Assembly (NCBI GenBank): GCA_019426215.1
Contig: CM033396.1
Coordinates: forward strand, 24,071,101-24,135,100
DNA length: 64,000 bases
Direction: 5' to 3'
Source: Buddleja alternifolia
Taxonomy: Eukaryota; Streptophyta; Magnoliopsida; Lamiales; Scrophulariaceae
The notes under the pieces were generated by a model. It saw only the letters and a program-made list of their open reading frames with translations. It was not told the DNA's origin and searched no databases. The position numbers were made by a program, and so were the translations under genes. Shown here one piece after another: positions 35,597 to 47,321 of the stretch. How positions within the stretch are numbered: position 1 is the stretch's first letter; every line of letters begins with the position of its first letter.

Positions 35597-37322
35597 TGAC
35601 ACGCTAATACCTAACGTGCTTTTAATAGCAAGTGCACTAGTCGTGTGTAGTAATAAAAGTGGACAAAATAAGTCCGGGTTGTCGAACCACGGAGACTTGA
35701 ATTTTAGTTTATGATTAATGAAAATGGACAAAAGTAAATTGCAATAAAACGAGTAAGCAAGTGAAGAACCAAAGAGAAACGAACTATAGATTAAATCTCA
35801 CGTATGATAAAATGACTAAGGCACATGCTACAACCGAATCTACTCGTCAATATAGATAAGCTACTCTTCGAATTATTAGACTCCTATTGCTTTGGTGGAA
35901 ATTCCTTAGATAATTATTACCCGATGTCTCGGCACATAATAATCCTATGATTAATTGATGGTTCTCTAAATATGTCTATCCGAGAATCTAATCAATAACC
36001 ACGCATTCACGTTCTAGAGTTTCCCCGGATAAATCCGGCTAACCGCACCCGGAAATCTTTACCTATGTCTAGGGGCAATTCCACATTAGTTTCGGATGAT
36101 GAGTTGATTCCATTGAACCCTAATCTATCTTCTCTCGAATGACTAGACTAGGCAAGATAGCAAGCATATGGTGATCAAGCACATGATTGTAATAAAAGCT
36201 CAAAATCAACACACAAAGCAATATGAGAATTAATACGAAAATTCACTTCACATATATTGATTCATAAATTGACTTTCACATGGCCTTAGTTCTACAATAT
36301 TAGCCTCTCATCAAGGCCTTAAGAAAATCTAATACAAACATATACATACTCATGGAAATAAACATGTAAATGCAAGTAATTAAAACTCCCTCAATTGATT
36401 GATGATGGATCCTTGCTTTTGAACTTCAATCCTTAACTCCTCTCTCTTTGTTCCCCTCCAAAAGTGATGAAGAATGGTGATGAATGATGATGGGTGAAGA
36501 GTAATGGCCAGCTGCCTCCTCCTCCAAGATGTGTTTTGTCCAAAGTGAAGAAAATGCCTTAAGAAGACCAGAAAATTCTGGGCTCCCTAGCGTGTGTCTC
36601 CCCTAGTGTGTCCTCCACTACTCTAAAGTGTGTAGTATAAAATTCCATAAAGTAGATCTACTAAGAAACACACTTATGACATCCCCTCCATACATGTGAT
36701 GACCTCTTGGCTTTAAATGTTCCATTCCCCCATCAAATGATGATATTTTGGCTTAAAGGAATCAAAACTCGGGTGTGGTCACGCCTAGGCGTGGGCATTA
36801 CGGCGCTTGGGCGCCGCTGACAGAATGCTGAAATTAAATGCAATGTGTCCTGCGCAGCAATCGTATTTCATTCATAACTCTCTCCAAGAAACTCCGATTT
36901 GGATGATTCAAGTCCTCATTTGAATCTAACACATAGTTCTACAACATTGTAGAAGGGAACTTCATCCAATTCGGTCTCTAAACATACGGAAATAGTGCTC
37001 GAACGTGGAAAGTGGTGCAGATACGGCGCCCAGGCGTGGATAGTACGGCGCCTAGGCGTGGACAGCAGAATGTTGACGTTATTTGCATCTTGTCCGGCGC
37101 CTGGGCGTGGTAAAACTGGCGCCTGGGCATGGACGACAGAAACAAATTGGCCTGAACTTGTTTTATACGTCGTTTTTCGCCTCGTTTCTTCGTATGCTCA
37201 AATTTATCACCTGTAATCACTTAACACCCCGCTTAAACGCAAATGTGGCATGATTTTGTCAATAAATGAATCCATAGCATAAGTCCCATGGGCTTAAAAA
37301 CACGTAAAAATGCCTCTTATCA
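35597..37322 (-). repeat. 5' LTR of the Athila-like Gypsy element
   Basis: A 1,726-bp LTR near-identical to 2,653-4,380, directly upstream (minus strand) of the primer site and gag. It has the same six GGCGCC-type palindromes in the U3 part, at about 36,781 to 37,130. Confidence 0.93.
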
Positions 37323-37327
37323 GCCCA

Positions 37328-37598
37328 CACAAACATCAATATGATTAACAGAGAAAGATTGTAACATGATGTTGGAAGATTTATCCCACAAGAGGGCCAA
37401 ACCGCCTGACCGACCATGCGACTCAACACAAACACTAAATAAATCAAGACAATTTGTAAGGAATTTAAAAGCGACATTATCTAATCTAGTTTTTGAAAGA
37501 AAAATTAAAAATGGAAAATTAATACGAATGAGCTCCCGGAGCTCTTGAACTGTCCGGGACCCTCCCAGTCCCTGGTAGTCCCAACTTAGAATACTCAT
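37328..37598 (-). pseudogene. LINE ORF2, N-terminal endonuclease half
   Basis: It starts MSILSWDYQGLGGSRTVQEL at 37,598, the standard start of plant L1 endonuclease (SILSWNCQGLG type), and continues through FLSKTRLDN and GRSGGLALLWD to NHIDVCVG. There the Gypsy LTR begins. The rest of the domain, WSPDSDEWRFTGFYG, resumes at 2,651 on the minus strand. The early Asn of the family consensus is Asp here, so the first metal-site residue may be altered. ORF2 was probably already decaying, given many breaks in its RT. Confidence 0.88.
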
Positions 37599-38278
37599 GT
37601 TCCTTGGGAGGACTGCATCCTTACAGTCTCCGCCGGATTATCAGGGTCATTAATCAGACGAAGTTAAGGACGTTTCGGTGATGGTTTAATGACCTTTACT
37701 TGCACCTCTGACACATCAAGTTGTTTGCGCTTAAAAGACCCCGGTGTGGTCGAACAATTTCAGAACTTTGAGAAAATTTTAAAGCTCTAGATTTTCACGT
37801 AAATCTTCCCTAAGAGGAGCGGGTCAGGGTCACCGTAATTTGAAGAGGTGTATTTATCAAAAAAGGACTTATCTCCATAACCGGGTTTGTGGATGGTGAG
37901 TGAAAATTTGAAAAGCCCCCCTCAGTGTTAACTTGAAAAACTTGTGTGAGAGGACTGATAGGCGATTTTAAAAAAGTTAACACAGAAGATTTTGCTCAAT
38001 AGCTTGCCTACCAGGTAAAGAGGAGACCAATTTATTTTGAGTATTTACCACCACGTTACGTGTTGATGTGTGAAACGAATCTCCTATAGGGCTCAGTTAC
38101 CTTACATTCTACCCCGAATTATTATCTTCAAAACCAATCAGTTCGTTTTGGACAACCTCATATTCATCTCCTAAGTCGGTATATAGCCGGACGCTCCTAT
38201 AAATTGGGCTCCTCATGTTAGCCATATCCTCTACGCCATTATCTCCCGAACTCTCCGAACTAACCCGACCTGTCTCCC
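37599..38278 (-). other. LINE interval between ORF1 and ORF2, including ORF1 tail remnants
   Basis: No frame longer than about 60 codons is supported on the minus strand. The interval probably holds the degraded low-complexity C-terminal tail of ORF1, which is variable in plant LINEs. Confidence 0.5.
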
Positions 38279-39161
38279 TCAATTGATTACCCCCCTGTTG
38301 TGAGGACGATACATATCGGAACGTCTCACTGGGTGCCAGTCTCTCGTTTCAGCTCGTCCCAGAGCTGAATTCGCTAAAAGAGAGGGTGAGTTGACATTAA
38401 TTCCTGGCCCCTGTCTAGCAGCCAAAGGAAGACGTCCCGCAACTCTCAGTTTCAGTCCAAACAGTAAATAAATCCCTGGGTCGACGAAGTCCTCTTTGTA
38501 ACGAGTCTCGCAAAAATTCACTAAATGACCCATAAATCCACACAAGCAGCAATAATCTGGTATTCTTTTGTACGAGAGATGTACTGTCAGAGTTTCGTTC
38601 CCAGATTTGAACTTCACCACTAGAAGCAGAGCCTTAGTCACATCTAGAGAAACCCTTATGCGCATTATTGATCCCAAGATACTACCCTCTCCACCAATTC
38701 AACCCCAATAAAATGCCCTATCTTATTATTGTAGCAATATCTCTCCTCATCTGGCTTAGTGGAAGCCTCTTTATGTGAACCGTGAAGTCTCCATGATTCA
38801 GCGGGGCAGATATTGGATCATCATCGACTCCAAGTTTTTTCATCACTATGAATTCCTTATCGAAACTCCATGGTCCGCCATCAAGAGCTCTATTCAAGTC
38901 TCTCGTGTGTCGGAAACTAAAAAGGAACCTCCCATTCTCTAGTCATTCCACATCCATATCCCTCACTGGCTTAAACATTAGAGTAATCGTGTCCTTAAAA
39001 TCCATGAAATTGACCCTTCTGCCCTTTAGAAGTCTAGCCACAACAATCAGACCCGTGTGTTTAGTCCCTTTTTTCCACATAGTGGCTGGAATCTCTACTT
39101 CAGTTGCTTCCCTCTCCGTGAGGGAGAGCATATCACCCAACATGGCTATTTCTTCTTCCAT
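38279..39161 (-). pseudogene. LINE ORF1 (DUF4283-like RNA-binding domain and CCHC zinc knuckle)
   Basis: The likely start is at 39,161 (MEEEIAMLGDMLSLTERE). The frame gives GLIVVARLLKGRRVNF and DTITLMFKPVRDMDV, the N-terminal part of the DUF4283-type domain of plant LINE and related zinc-knuckle proteins. After a stop at 38,943 the sequence continues with blocks like FSFRHTRDLNRALDGGPWSF in broken frames. A second open piece (38,279-38,677) gives MRIRVSLDVTKALL, then the knuckle CCLCGFMGHLVNFC with CX2CX4HX4C spacing intact. ORF1 proteins bind the LINE RNA. This copy is broken by stops and frameshifts. Confidence 0.8.
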
Positions 39162-39700
39162 GCACCCTGTGATCGGATTTAGAATAGTGAGAGAAACAGA
39201 TTTAGATGAGCCCGACGTTATGAACGAAGATCCGACGTAAGAAATCCCTAGCAAAATAGAAAAGACAAATACCTTGTCAAAAACACAAAACCTAAAGAAA
39301 TATAAGACCAAGACACAACTGACAAGCACACAAAAGAAGAGGACATTACCAGACAAACAAAAACAGGTAACTTGAGGCAGACAAACAGAAAACAGAAAGA
39401 GTAAGAAAAAAATGAAGACAAAAAAACCCAGGTGCAAAGGCGAAATCTGAAAACTCAAATCTTGAGGCTCCAAGGTTCTCAAAACTTACACGTGCAAAGA
39501 GTCTCCAGAAGAATGAAGTAGATCGAAACAAAGCATTGCACTATCCAAACTAAACAAACTGGGCATTATTGATCGGAAAACTGGTGAAAGAAGCGTATGA
39601 AAAGCAAACCCTAACCCTGAAACTCTCATTCATGAGAGATAAGGAAACTCTCACATTGGAGAGACAATTTGCGTTTTTTTTGGGGGAGAAGCTGAAAATT

Positions 39701-41560
39701 TGAATGCTAGGTATCTGATTTTCAATTTAATTAATTTCATTCACCGGCAAACAAGCGGAGCCTAAAAGATTAGAGATTCTATCAGAATAATGGGAAATAT
39801 TACACTGGAAATGTAGATAGGAGAATTGAAGACCTTTATAAGAACTTAGAAGATATACAAAGTTCTTAATCTAATCCAAAAATTAATACATCAAATTCTT
39901 TAGAAATGATTTTTTGTTAAAACTGGCAATAAAGGGCTAAATCAAAATGGTTAGAAGAGGGATGCTAATGCCAAACATTACCATGCTTTTGCTAGCAGCA
40001 GGAGAAGACTTGCATTTCGTCAAGGAATTAAAGATTCCAACACCGGGGTCTATATGATAATCCTAAAATTAGAGATGAGTTTGTTAAATTCTTTTCAATC
40101 GCTTGAGTTATTATAGGAAAATTATAGTCCAAACCTAATTTAGCTCAATGTCACCAATCAAATGATAAGTCTAATAATTTGTTATGTGATCCGTAAGTCT
40201 CAATAAAATTTACACCAACCAGATGACAAGTATAATTCACTTGACTTGTAAATAGTTTGAGTTGGGTCAAATTGAATCTAGACTCTCTCATATTATATCC
40301 AATAAAAGTTGTTTGAATCGTTTCATATTATAGGGGAAATTAGTGTTTAGGGAATAGAAGGTTTACAAATTAATAAAGACACAATAATTCTTCGGGAGTT
40401 GATATTAGCACTTCCAAAAGCGTTAGTCACACTCCAAATTCATTTTATTTTTAATTAAATTACCAAAGTATCCATGTATTATTTAAATTTTAAACCCACA
40501 ATTTCTCGTAATATGTAAGACAAATATAACTCTCACTATACTATTCATCCTTTTTAAGGTTTATATTCACATTTGAATGTTTGAAACACACAAGATAATA
40601 AATATTGCAACTTTAACATAATCCTTATACATTTTTTCTCATATCAACTTATTTTACATACTCATTTTGTATATTTTAAGAAGCATATAGCTATTAGAAG
40701 TTAAGAAATGGTGAGAAGTAGGGAATTTTAAAATATAATAGATCATTTTTCTTATATTTTGGATAATTATGCATCATAAATTTAGCATTTAGAAGTCAAC
40801 TACAAATATGATTTTCAAATCAAAATTTCATGTGATTTCTTTTGACATCAACTTAAATTCCAACAAAAGAAAAAAAAGAAGAAGAGTCAATTGATACACA
40901 ACACAAATTTAAAATTATAATTGATATCTTACTTTTTTTTGCCTAATAGATACTGAGCTTCATATGTGAAGTAAAAACTTGACTTGATGTAAGAAAGCTA
41001 ATACTATACTCAAGTATTTTTTAACTAATGTATCCAAGAAAGCTATCACTATTATTATTTTTATTGACCTTTTTGGTCTCTAATCTAATTCGATTTTGAA
41101 GATGACAAGTTTGGTATTCAATCACTGATTTTATGTTTCCTTCTTTATACAGATTTACGGAAGTTCCAGCAAGAAGATATTCTTCTTTCATCAATCTAAG
41201 GGAAGTATATATATCCACCTATTTATTATATCATTGCATCCTTTAACAGATTCTTATTGCTCACCTTTCTATAGTTATCCACTTCCTTAAATTAAATCTG
41301 AGATCTTTCCATTTGTCCCTGCTTTGGAATCTTTGTAAAGTTGGAAATAATTAATGACATCCATTTTTAATTAAAGTCAAAATAATCTACATATCTTTTC
41401 TCTTCTTATGGAAATTCATATTAATTTTATTCATATCTATTTCATAATTGTCAAGATCATATTTTCTTTTCTATGCTTTTTCATATGGAGTAAGTTACCG
41501 TTTGTTACATTTATGGAAGGAGCCGTTTGCATTTATCTTATTACCTTTTCTTCTTCATCC
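39701..41560. other. AT-rich interval without a recognisable gene
   Basis: Strongly AT-rich with no supported coding region on either strand. The small minus-strand ORF at 41,021-41,218 has no recognisable family. The right part may include U3 of the Copia LTR that ends at 42,048, but I found no LTR start. Confidence 0.6.
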
Positions 41561-41568
41561 TAAATACA

Positions 41569-41577
41569 TATATAAAG
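41569..41577 (+). promoter_or_regulatory. TATA box in the Copia 5' LTR
   Basis: TATATAAAG lies about 480 bases before the LTR end in AT-rich sequence, a plausible LTR promoter. No other element could be assigned. Confidence 0.5.
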
Positions 41578-41579
41578 CT

Positions 41580-42048
41580 CCATGTATCTTCAATTAAAGA
41601 GCACGAATTTTGAAGCATTCTTATATATCACTAATTCCATGAAATTCGTTTTAAAGGTGCGATCTTCTGTTCCAGTGAGGAAGAAGAAGTACCACCTGTT
41701 GCTTCGGAGTTCCACTTATCATACAGGAGTGATTGGAGAGGAGTTCCAGAGTCGAGTTTCTCTTGTAATCCGTATTAGAGTTACTGTGTGGAAATTCCAT
41801 CTGGTTCCACACCTAGTCTCTAGAATCTTTTGAGCATTAATCAATCCTTGATTTCGAGTGTGTTTTGATTGTATCTTTTATATATCTTTTTAAGTTTCTT
41901 TTTAGATCTTGTTTTGGAACTTATATGTTCTACCACGTTCATTCAATAAAAGTATTATTCAATTTATAACTCTGGTACTTATCAAGTTCCGCTGTCAATT
42001 TTTAAATACCTAATTCACACCCCCCTCTTAGACAATTCTTGAGTTACA
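41580..42048 (+). repeat. 3' part of a Copia 5' LTR (R-U5)
   Basis: The segment ends CCCCCCTCTTAGACAATTCTTGAGTTACA directly before the primer site. A pyrimidine tract followed by a short tail is usual at the end of such LTRs. Its start and full length are unknown. Confidence 0.5.
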
Positions 42049-42050
42049 TT

Positions 42051-42063
42051 TAGCATCAGAGCC
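42051..42063 (+). other. Degenerate primer binding site (initiator Met tRNA)
   Basis: TAGCATCAGAGCC differs at two positions from the usual TGGTATCAGAGCC and lies two bases after the LTR end. Confidence 0.7.
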
Positions 42064-42111
42064 AGGTGGCTCAATTCTAAATGTTTAACCACCCGAGCTA
42101 GAAGATCCACA

Positions 42112-43459
42112 TGGCCGCCTCCATTGCCAATACACATGTAGAGGGGCAATCACATTCATGTCACCACTTTTCGACGGATCTAACTATGCAGTTTGGAAGG
42201 ACCGAATGAAAAAGTATGTCATCTCAATAGATTTCAAACTATGGAGAATTATTATGAAAGGTCCAACTATTCTTACTAAGACAGTCAACAGAACAAATGT
42301 TCCCAAAGAGTGGGATGATTATGATAACGATGATGAAAAGGCTTTACAAATGAACGCTTAAGCTAAAAACATCCTTGCTTGCGCTCTCACCAAAGATGAG
42401 TACAACCGCGTCAGTACTTATACTTCAGCCAAACAAATGTGGGATATGCTACAAGTTACCTATGAAGGTACTAATCACGTGAGACAAGAAAGGGTTGCTC
42501 TATTAGTTCACCAATACGAGATGTTCCAAATGAAATCTGATGAAACCATTAGTCAGATGTATACTCGGTTCATGCATGTCATAAATCCTATGTTTGGACT
42601 TGGAAAAACTATTCCAGAAAATGAGCAAATCCGGAAGATACTAAGATCTCTCCCCAAGGAATGGACTTCCAAAGTCACTGCTATACATGAAGCAAAAGAT
42701 TTAAATGTTATGAAGATGCAAGAGCTCATTGGATCTCTCACTTCATATGAAATGACTTTAATGTCCAAATAAGAAAGCTCGGTCTCAAAAACTCAAAAAT
42801 CTATTGCTTTCTCTACCGACATCTTGGAACCAGAAGAAATGAACGATGAACAGTTTGGCGAGGTACTTGCCATGGTCACAAGACACCTAAAAACTCTTAA
42901 GTAAAGTCGGAAGTTCCAATGCAATCCCACAAATAACTTTAAACAAAGGGACCTGCAGAAGAACGACAAGATCGTGTGCCATGAATGTTTTGAACCAGGT
43001 CATATTCGACCAGATTGTCTGAAGCAGAAGAAGTTCTAGAGAAATGATGAAAGATCCAAAAAACATGCCTTATCCTCCCCTTAGGGTGAATTTGAATATG
43101 AGAACTTCGATGATGAAGATGACTGTCTTATGGTGAACAAACAAGTATCTCTAAAATCCAAATTTGAATTAAATTCCAATGATGATTTTGATGAAAGTCT
43201 AGACATGCATGATATCATTAAGGATTATGAAAATCAAATTGATAACTTGATTTACAAAAACAAACGTCTTCAAGAAAGTCTTACAAAAATCCTTCGTGAT
43301 AAAGACAAATTGGATCTTTGCATTAAAGACCTCACTGAAGATAAACTCTGTCTTGAAAAAGAAAGAGATTGCCTCACTCAAGAAAATATTTCAGTTTTCA
43401 ACCAGATCCAAGATCTTAAGAGGACTATTAAAGGGAAAGATATCATGCACTCTCCTCAT
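42112..43459 (+). pseudogene. SIRE-like Copia gag, broken by stops
   Basis: A likely start at 42,112 (MAASIANTHVEGQS) is one frame away from the next block, PLFDGSNYAVWKDRMKKYV (42,158-42,359). After a stop, UBN2-type gag continues at 42,437-42,772 with MWDMLQVTYEGTNHVRQER, MFQMKSDETISQMYTRF, ILRSLPKEW and LIGSLTSYE. A zinc knuckle CHECFEPGHIRPDC follows at about 42,980. A coiled-coil tail (43,130-43,462) is rich in Asp, Lys and Leu. At least four in-frame stops separate these parts. A second knuckle (CHTCGKTGHISRRC, 43,564-43,605) lies downstream before the protease. Confidence 0.83.
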
Positions 43460-43724
43460 TAAAATTTCTCATCAGATATTGCTCAATGCTCCGGTACAAA
43501 AAATCATCAATGGCAAAATCACAATGTAAGAAAACCTTATGTAAAGTTCCAAAAGAAAATTTGTCATACATGTGGTAAAACTGGTCATATCTCTCGACGA
43601 TGCTTTGTGAAGCGAGACATTGGTACTAAACTTGTTTGGGCTCCAAAACTCAATTATTCTAACATTGCAGGACCCAATGATAAGTGAGTACCCAAAAAAT
43701 AGCAATTAATGCAGGATTCGCCTT

Positions 43725-44951
43725 GGAACTAGATCCGAAAAAATAAGTGGTACTTGGATAGTGGTTGTTCTAGGCATATGACATGAGATACATCAAAATT
43801 CATTACCCTAAATGATTTCACTGGTGGAAAAGTCTCCTTTGCTGACAACTCAAAAGGAAACATTGTAGGTAAGGGATCCACTGGTAAGAATGGATCCACC
43901 ATTATTGAGGAAGTATGTTTGGTAGATGGATTGAAACATAACCTTCTTAGTATCAATCAATTCTGCGACAAGGGTTACCAAGTTAAATTTTATCCAACTC
44001 GTTGTTCCACTATGAAAAATGATACATTAGTTTTCAATGCTTTTCGTGATGGAAACATTTATTGTATAAATCTTGACAAGCTCACCCAACAAGATGTCAA
44101 GTGTCTGGTAGCTGCAGATGATGGTACTTGGATCTGGCATCGAAGAATAGGGCATGCTAACATGGAGCTTCTCACCCATCTATCCAAGAAAGATCTTATC
44201 AGAGGCATCCCCAACATTCAATTTATCAAGAACAAGATTTGTGACGAATGTCAAAAAAGGAAGCAAGTTAAGAGCTCCTTCAAACCAAAGCCTGAGATTT
44301 CTACATCCTACCCTTTGGAACTTCTCCATTTGGGCCTTTTTGGAACAATGAAAACATGGCAGGTAAAAAATACGTCTTTGTAAATGTAGATGACTATACT
44401 CGATTTACTTGGGTATTTTTTTCTTGCTCACAAAAATGAAACTTTAGATTCCTTAATACCCCTCACTAAACTTGTGCAAAATGAAAAAGGGGTTTCCATC
44501 AAATGCATTCGTAGTGATCATGGCACTGAATTTGAAGAAAGCAATTTTACATCCTTTTGTGAAGAAAATAGATATAATCATAACTACTCATCACCAAAAA
44601 CTCCTCAACAAAACGGAGTAGGGGAAAGAAGAAATCCTGTTTTACAAGAAATGGCTAGGACCATGCTCCATGAATATGACCTACCCACCTTGTTTTGGGG
44701 AGAAGTAGTTAACGCTGGTTTTATGTTTCAAATAGATTTTTCCTAAGACCATTAATTAGAAAAACACCATTTGAATTGTGGTATGACAAAGTCCCAAATA
44801 TATCCTATTTTCATGACTTTGGATGCAAATGTTTTATTTTGAATGATAGGGACTATCTCACAAAGTTTGATTCCAAGGCTGATGAAGGAATCTTCATAGG
44901 TTATTCAACTCGCAGCAAATCTTACCGTGTTTACAATAAACACAAAAGAAT
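43725..44951 (+). pseudogene. SIRE-like Copia protease and integrase, truncated by insertion
   Basis: The protease block reads KWYLDSGCSRHMT, followed by a TGA where Gly is usual. [21 protein letters not shown] and a GAG-pre-integrase block (WHRRIGHANMELL ... [15 protein letters not shown]) follow at 43,919-44,383. The integrase core has VDDYTRF, IRSDHGTEF with an intact catalytic Asp, and YSSPKTPQQNGVGERRN with the Glu. The C-terminal part (44,776-44,951) includes FHDFGCKCFILND and DEGIFIGYSTRSKSYRV. A stop at 44,742 and frame changes at about 44,385 and 44,760 break it. It ends abruptly at the reversed Copia LTR. Confidence 0.85.
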
Positions 44952-45678
44952 TGTTGGTCCCAAGTGGCATACGAAAGGGTCTCGAAGGGGGGGGGGGGGT
45001 TGAATAGACCCTGAAGTCTTTTTCGACTTCAAAAGATTCGCATTAAAAAGGATTTTGGAAGCTTGAAAAGTAGACGCTTGAAGTGTCTAACACTTGACTT
45101 AAGCGTTCACTTAAGATATAGGCGCTTTGGTGTAGCGTCTAACGAAGACTGTTTTTATAAAGTTAACTTAGATTTCAAGACTTGAATACTACAACCAAAT
45201 AGTTTTGAGCGTTCACTTCTTTGATTAGTGTTAGCACATCGGAATAATTTTTGGAGTCTTCTCTCTGAAAGCTTTAGCGTCACAGAAAGTGTATTTAGTT
45301 GCTTAGCGTTTGATTAAGTTTTACTTTATCAGATTATGATATGACAATATGAATGCTGAAAGTAAAGTAAAGAACAATATTTGTAAGGTTCGCTGGGTGG
45401 TGTAATCCCAACTACGTTCTTCTTCTCCTTGAACACTTGGAGGCAATCCACTAAAATGATTCTCAAAGAATCACACAAAATCTTCTACAAATTACGGAGA
45501 GATGGATGTCGATGACTTGAGCTCCTTGATCACACAGATTTCTGCTCCAAATCACTTCAATCCCCTTGCTTCTTTCACCCAGAAATATGTCAAGTATCCA
45601 ACTTCGACTTCACACGGATCGCGAGGCTTGGATATGGTTTTTTTAAAAAGGTTTGTTTGATTTTGATGAAGTTCAAAC
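44952..45678 (-). repeat. Minus-strand Copia 3' LTR, first fragment
   Basis: It starts TGTTGGTCCCAAGTGGCATACG, the reverse complement of the plus-strand LTR end, and follows that LTR backwards to CAAAC at 45,674-45,678, the target duplication of the inserted element. A run of 14 G at about 44,986-44,999 corresponds to the C-rich tract near the LTR end. Confidence 0.88.
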
Positions 45679-47218
45679 TGTTAGGAATTTCATGTTAGAT
45701 GTTTTGATGATGACAATTAGGACTTTGTGTTAGACCCCAAAATATGTAAGTTTGATTTTAGTAGAAAATTTGTATAAGCCTTGAAGCGTTGGTTTTGTAA
45801 TAGGCTTATTAGGCTTTGTTTTATTTTGCTTTAGATTATTAGGCTAAGTAGTCTTAGGCTGAGCGTCTGATAATTTCTGAGTGAGTTTATCAGTGGTAAA
45901 GTTCGAAGACTCAAGCGCCTGATTTCTGAAAGAAGATAAAAGTCTCCAAGCGTCCAATTGACCAGCTACACCAAGCGTTTCCTTATGGGACAGAAGTAAT
46001 GTCACCTGAATTTATTTCTAAGTTCAAAAGAAGTTTAATGCAAATATTCCCGAAGCATTAAATACCAACGTATATTTAATTCAAATGCATTAAATGCTGA
46101 TAAGAGCATTAAATGTGATAAGCAATTTCAGACGTACGGAGAAGCCACCCTATTGGACTGTCAACTATCTCAGACTGCAGCACCAACTTTCGTTCAGCAG
46201 ATTTTCTGGAAAAAGGACAAAAGTTGTTCACTCGCGGAAGTGAGAGACACGCGCCTGTGCATGTGTCAAACGAACACTTTCTCCAAGAATGCCTATAAAT
46301 AGGACTTCAACAACAAGCTAAAAAAAGAAAAAAATTAATCTTCAAGTCGAATTGCTGTTGCATTGAAGTCTCATTCCTTAAACTCTCAGAAAAGCCAGAA
46401 TATTCAAGAAAACATTCCCTTTGCTTTTCTTCAATCCTGAGACAGTCAACAAATATCTCAAACATTCTTTTCGAAGAAGCCACTTTCCTACTGAGATATT
46501 TCCCAGTTGTTTGAACTTCATCAAAATCAAACAAACCGCTTTAGAAAAACCCATCCAAGCCTCGCGATCTGTGTGAAGTCGAAGTTGGATACTTGCATCA
46601 TTTCTGGGTGAAAGAAGCAAGGAGATTGAAGTGATTTGGAGCAGAAATCTTTGTGATCAAGGAGCTCAAGTCATCGACATCTATCTCTCCCTATTGTGTA
46701 GAAGATTCTGTGTGATTCTTTGAGAATCACTTTAGTGGATTGCCTCCAAGTGTTCAAGGAGAAGAAGGACGTAGTTGGGATTACATCACCCAACGAACCT
46801 TACAAATATTGTGTTATTTACTTTTCAGTCAATCATATCATATCATATCATTGCATAAATTGACAAAGTAAAATACAATCAAACGCTAAGCAACTAAGAA
46901 ACCTCTGGTGACGCTAAAGCTTTCAAAGGAAGACTAGAAAAATCATTCCGCTGTGCTAACACTGATTAAAGAACTGAACGCTTAAACCCACTCGGTTAAA
47001 GTATGCAAATCTTGAAGTCTAAGTTAACTCTCTAAAAACAGTCTTCATCAGACGCTTAACCTAAGCGTCTATATTTCTAAGAAAACGCGCAGTCAAGCGT
47101 TCCCTTTTTAAGCGTCCAAAACCAGTTTAATACGAAATCTTTTGAAGTCGAAAAAGACTTCAGGGTCTATTCAACCTCCCCCTTTCTAGACCCTTTCGTA
47201 TGCCACTTGGGACCAACA
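45679..47218 (+). repeat. 5' LTR of the complete SIRE-like element
   Basis: Starts TGTTAGGAATTTC and ends GGGACCAACA. It carries a TATA box at 46,294, a short (TCATA)n tract near 46,830, and many AAGCGTC/GACGCTT words in both orientations, mainly at 45,780-45,980 and 46,880-47,120. Confidence 0.95.
46294..46301 (+). promoter_or_regulatory. TATA box in the 5' LTR
   Basis: TATAAATA in CCTATAAATAGGAC, about 615 bases into the LTR; the same site is at 58,587-58,594 in the 3' LTR. It would start the genomic transcript. Confidence 0.75.
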
Positions 47219-47220
47219 AG

Positions 47221-47234
47221 TGGTATCAGAGCGG
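47221..47234 (+). other. Primer binding site (initiator Met tRNA)
   Basis: TGGTATCAGAGCGG lies two bases after the 5' LTR end, the standard Copia primer site. Confidence 0.9.
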
Positions 47235-47321
47235 TTAAAATTGAAATTTCAAAATTTCCGAGCATAACTGCTTGTTTAGATCCTTTCTTTCAATTATCTA
47301 ATTGTCTTTTAAAATTTAGAT

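Larger units (their letters stand above)
2653..37322 (-). mobile_element. Athila-like Ty3/Gypsy LTR retrotransposon inserted in the LINE (contains an N gap and probable mis-assembly)
   Basis: The outer limits are two near-identical LTRs in the same orientation, beginning TGACACGC and ending CTCTTATCA on the plus strand. The element reads on the minus strand: 5' LTR, tRNA-Asp type primer site, gag-pol, spacer, second ORF, purine tract, 3' LTR. Flanking 5-mers are cccca (2,648-2,652) and gccca (37,323-37,327), a target duplication with one mismatch. Joining the flanks restores the LINE endonuclease frame. The inside is not a simple element: positions 6,687-24,899 hold a gap and foreign elements, and 24,900-28,290 repeats 3,296-6,686. 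The lineage call rests on the primer site, the single gag-pol frame without a chromodomain, and the env-position ORF. Confidence 0.8.
37323..39700 (-). mobile_element. 5' part of the L1-type LINE (ORF1, endonuclease start)
   Basis: Contains the ORF2 start, the ORF1 remnant and a 5' untranslated part up to about 39,700, where GAGAGACAATTTGCG and a poly-T/G stretch give way to AT-rich DNA. The other part of the same element is 1-2,652. The 5' end is approximate, and the 3' tail is outside the window, so no target duplication can be checked. Confidence 0.8.
41561..44951 (+). mobile_element. SIRE-like Copia element, cut at 44,951 by another Copia insertion
   Basis: Plus-strand order: TATA box, LTR end, primer site, gag with two zinc knuckles, protease, GAG-pre-integrase, integrase. 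It stops inside the integrase C-terminal region, exactly where the reversed LTR (TGTTGGTCCC) begins at 44,952. The missing RT and RNase H are probably beyond the right edge. The left limit is set at the TATA box because the LTR start was not found. Confidence 0.75.

Noticed and set aside
39701..41560. Host gene between the LINE and the Copia element
   Set aside because: No ORF over about 65 codons with protein-like composition and no exon pattern on either strand.
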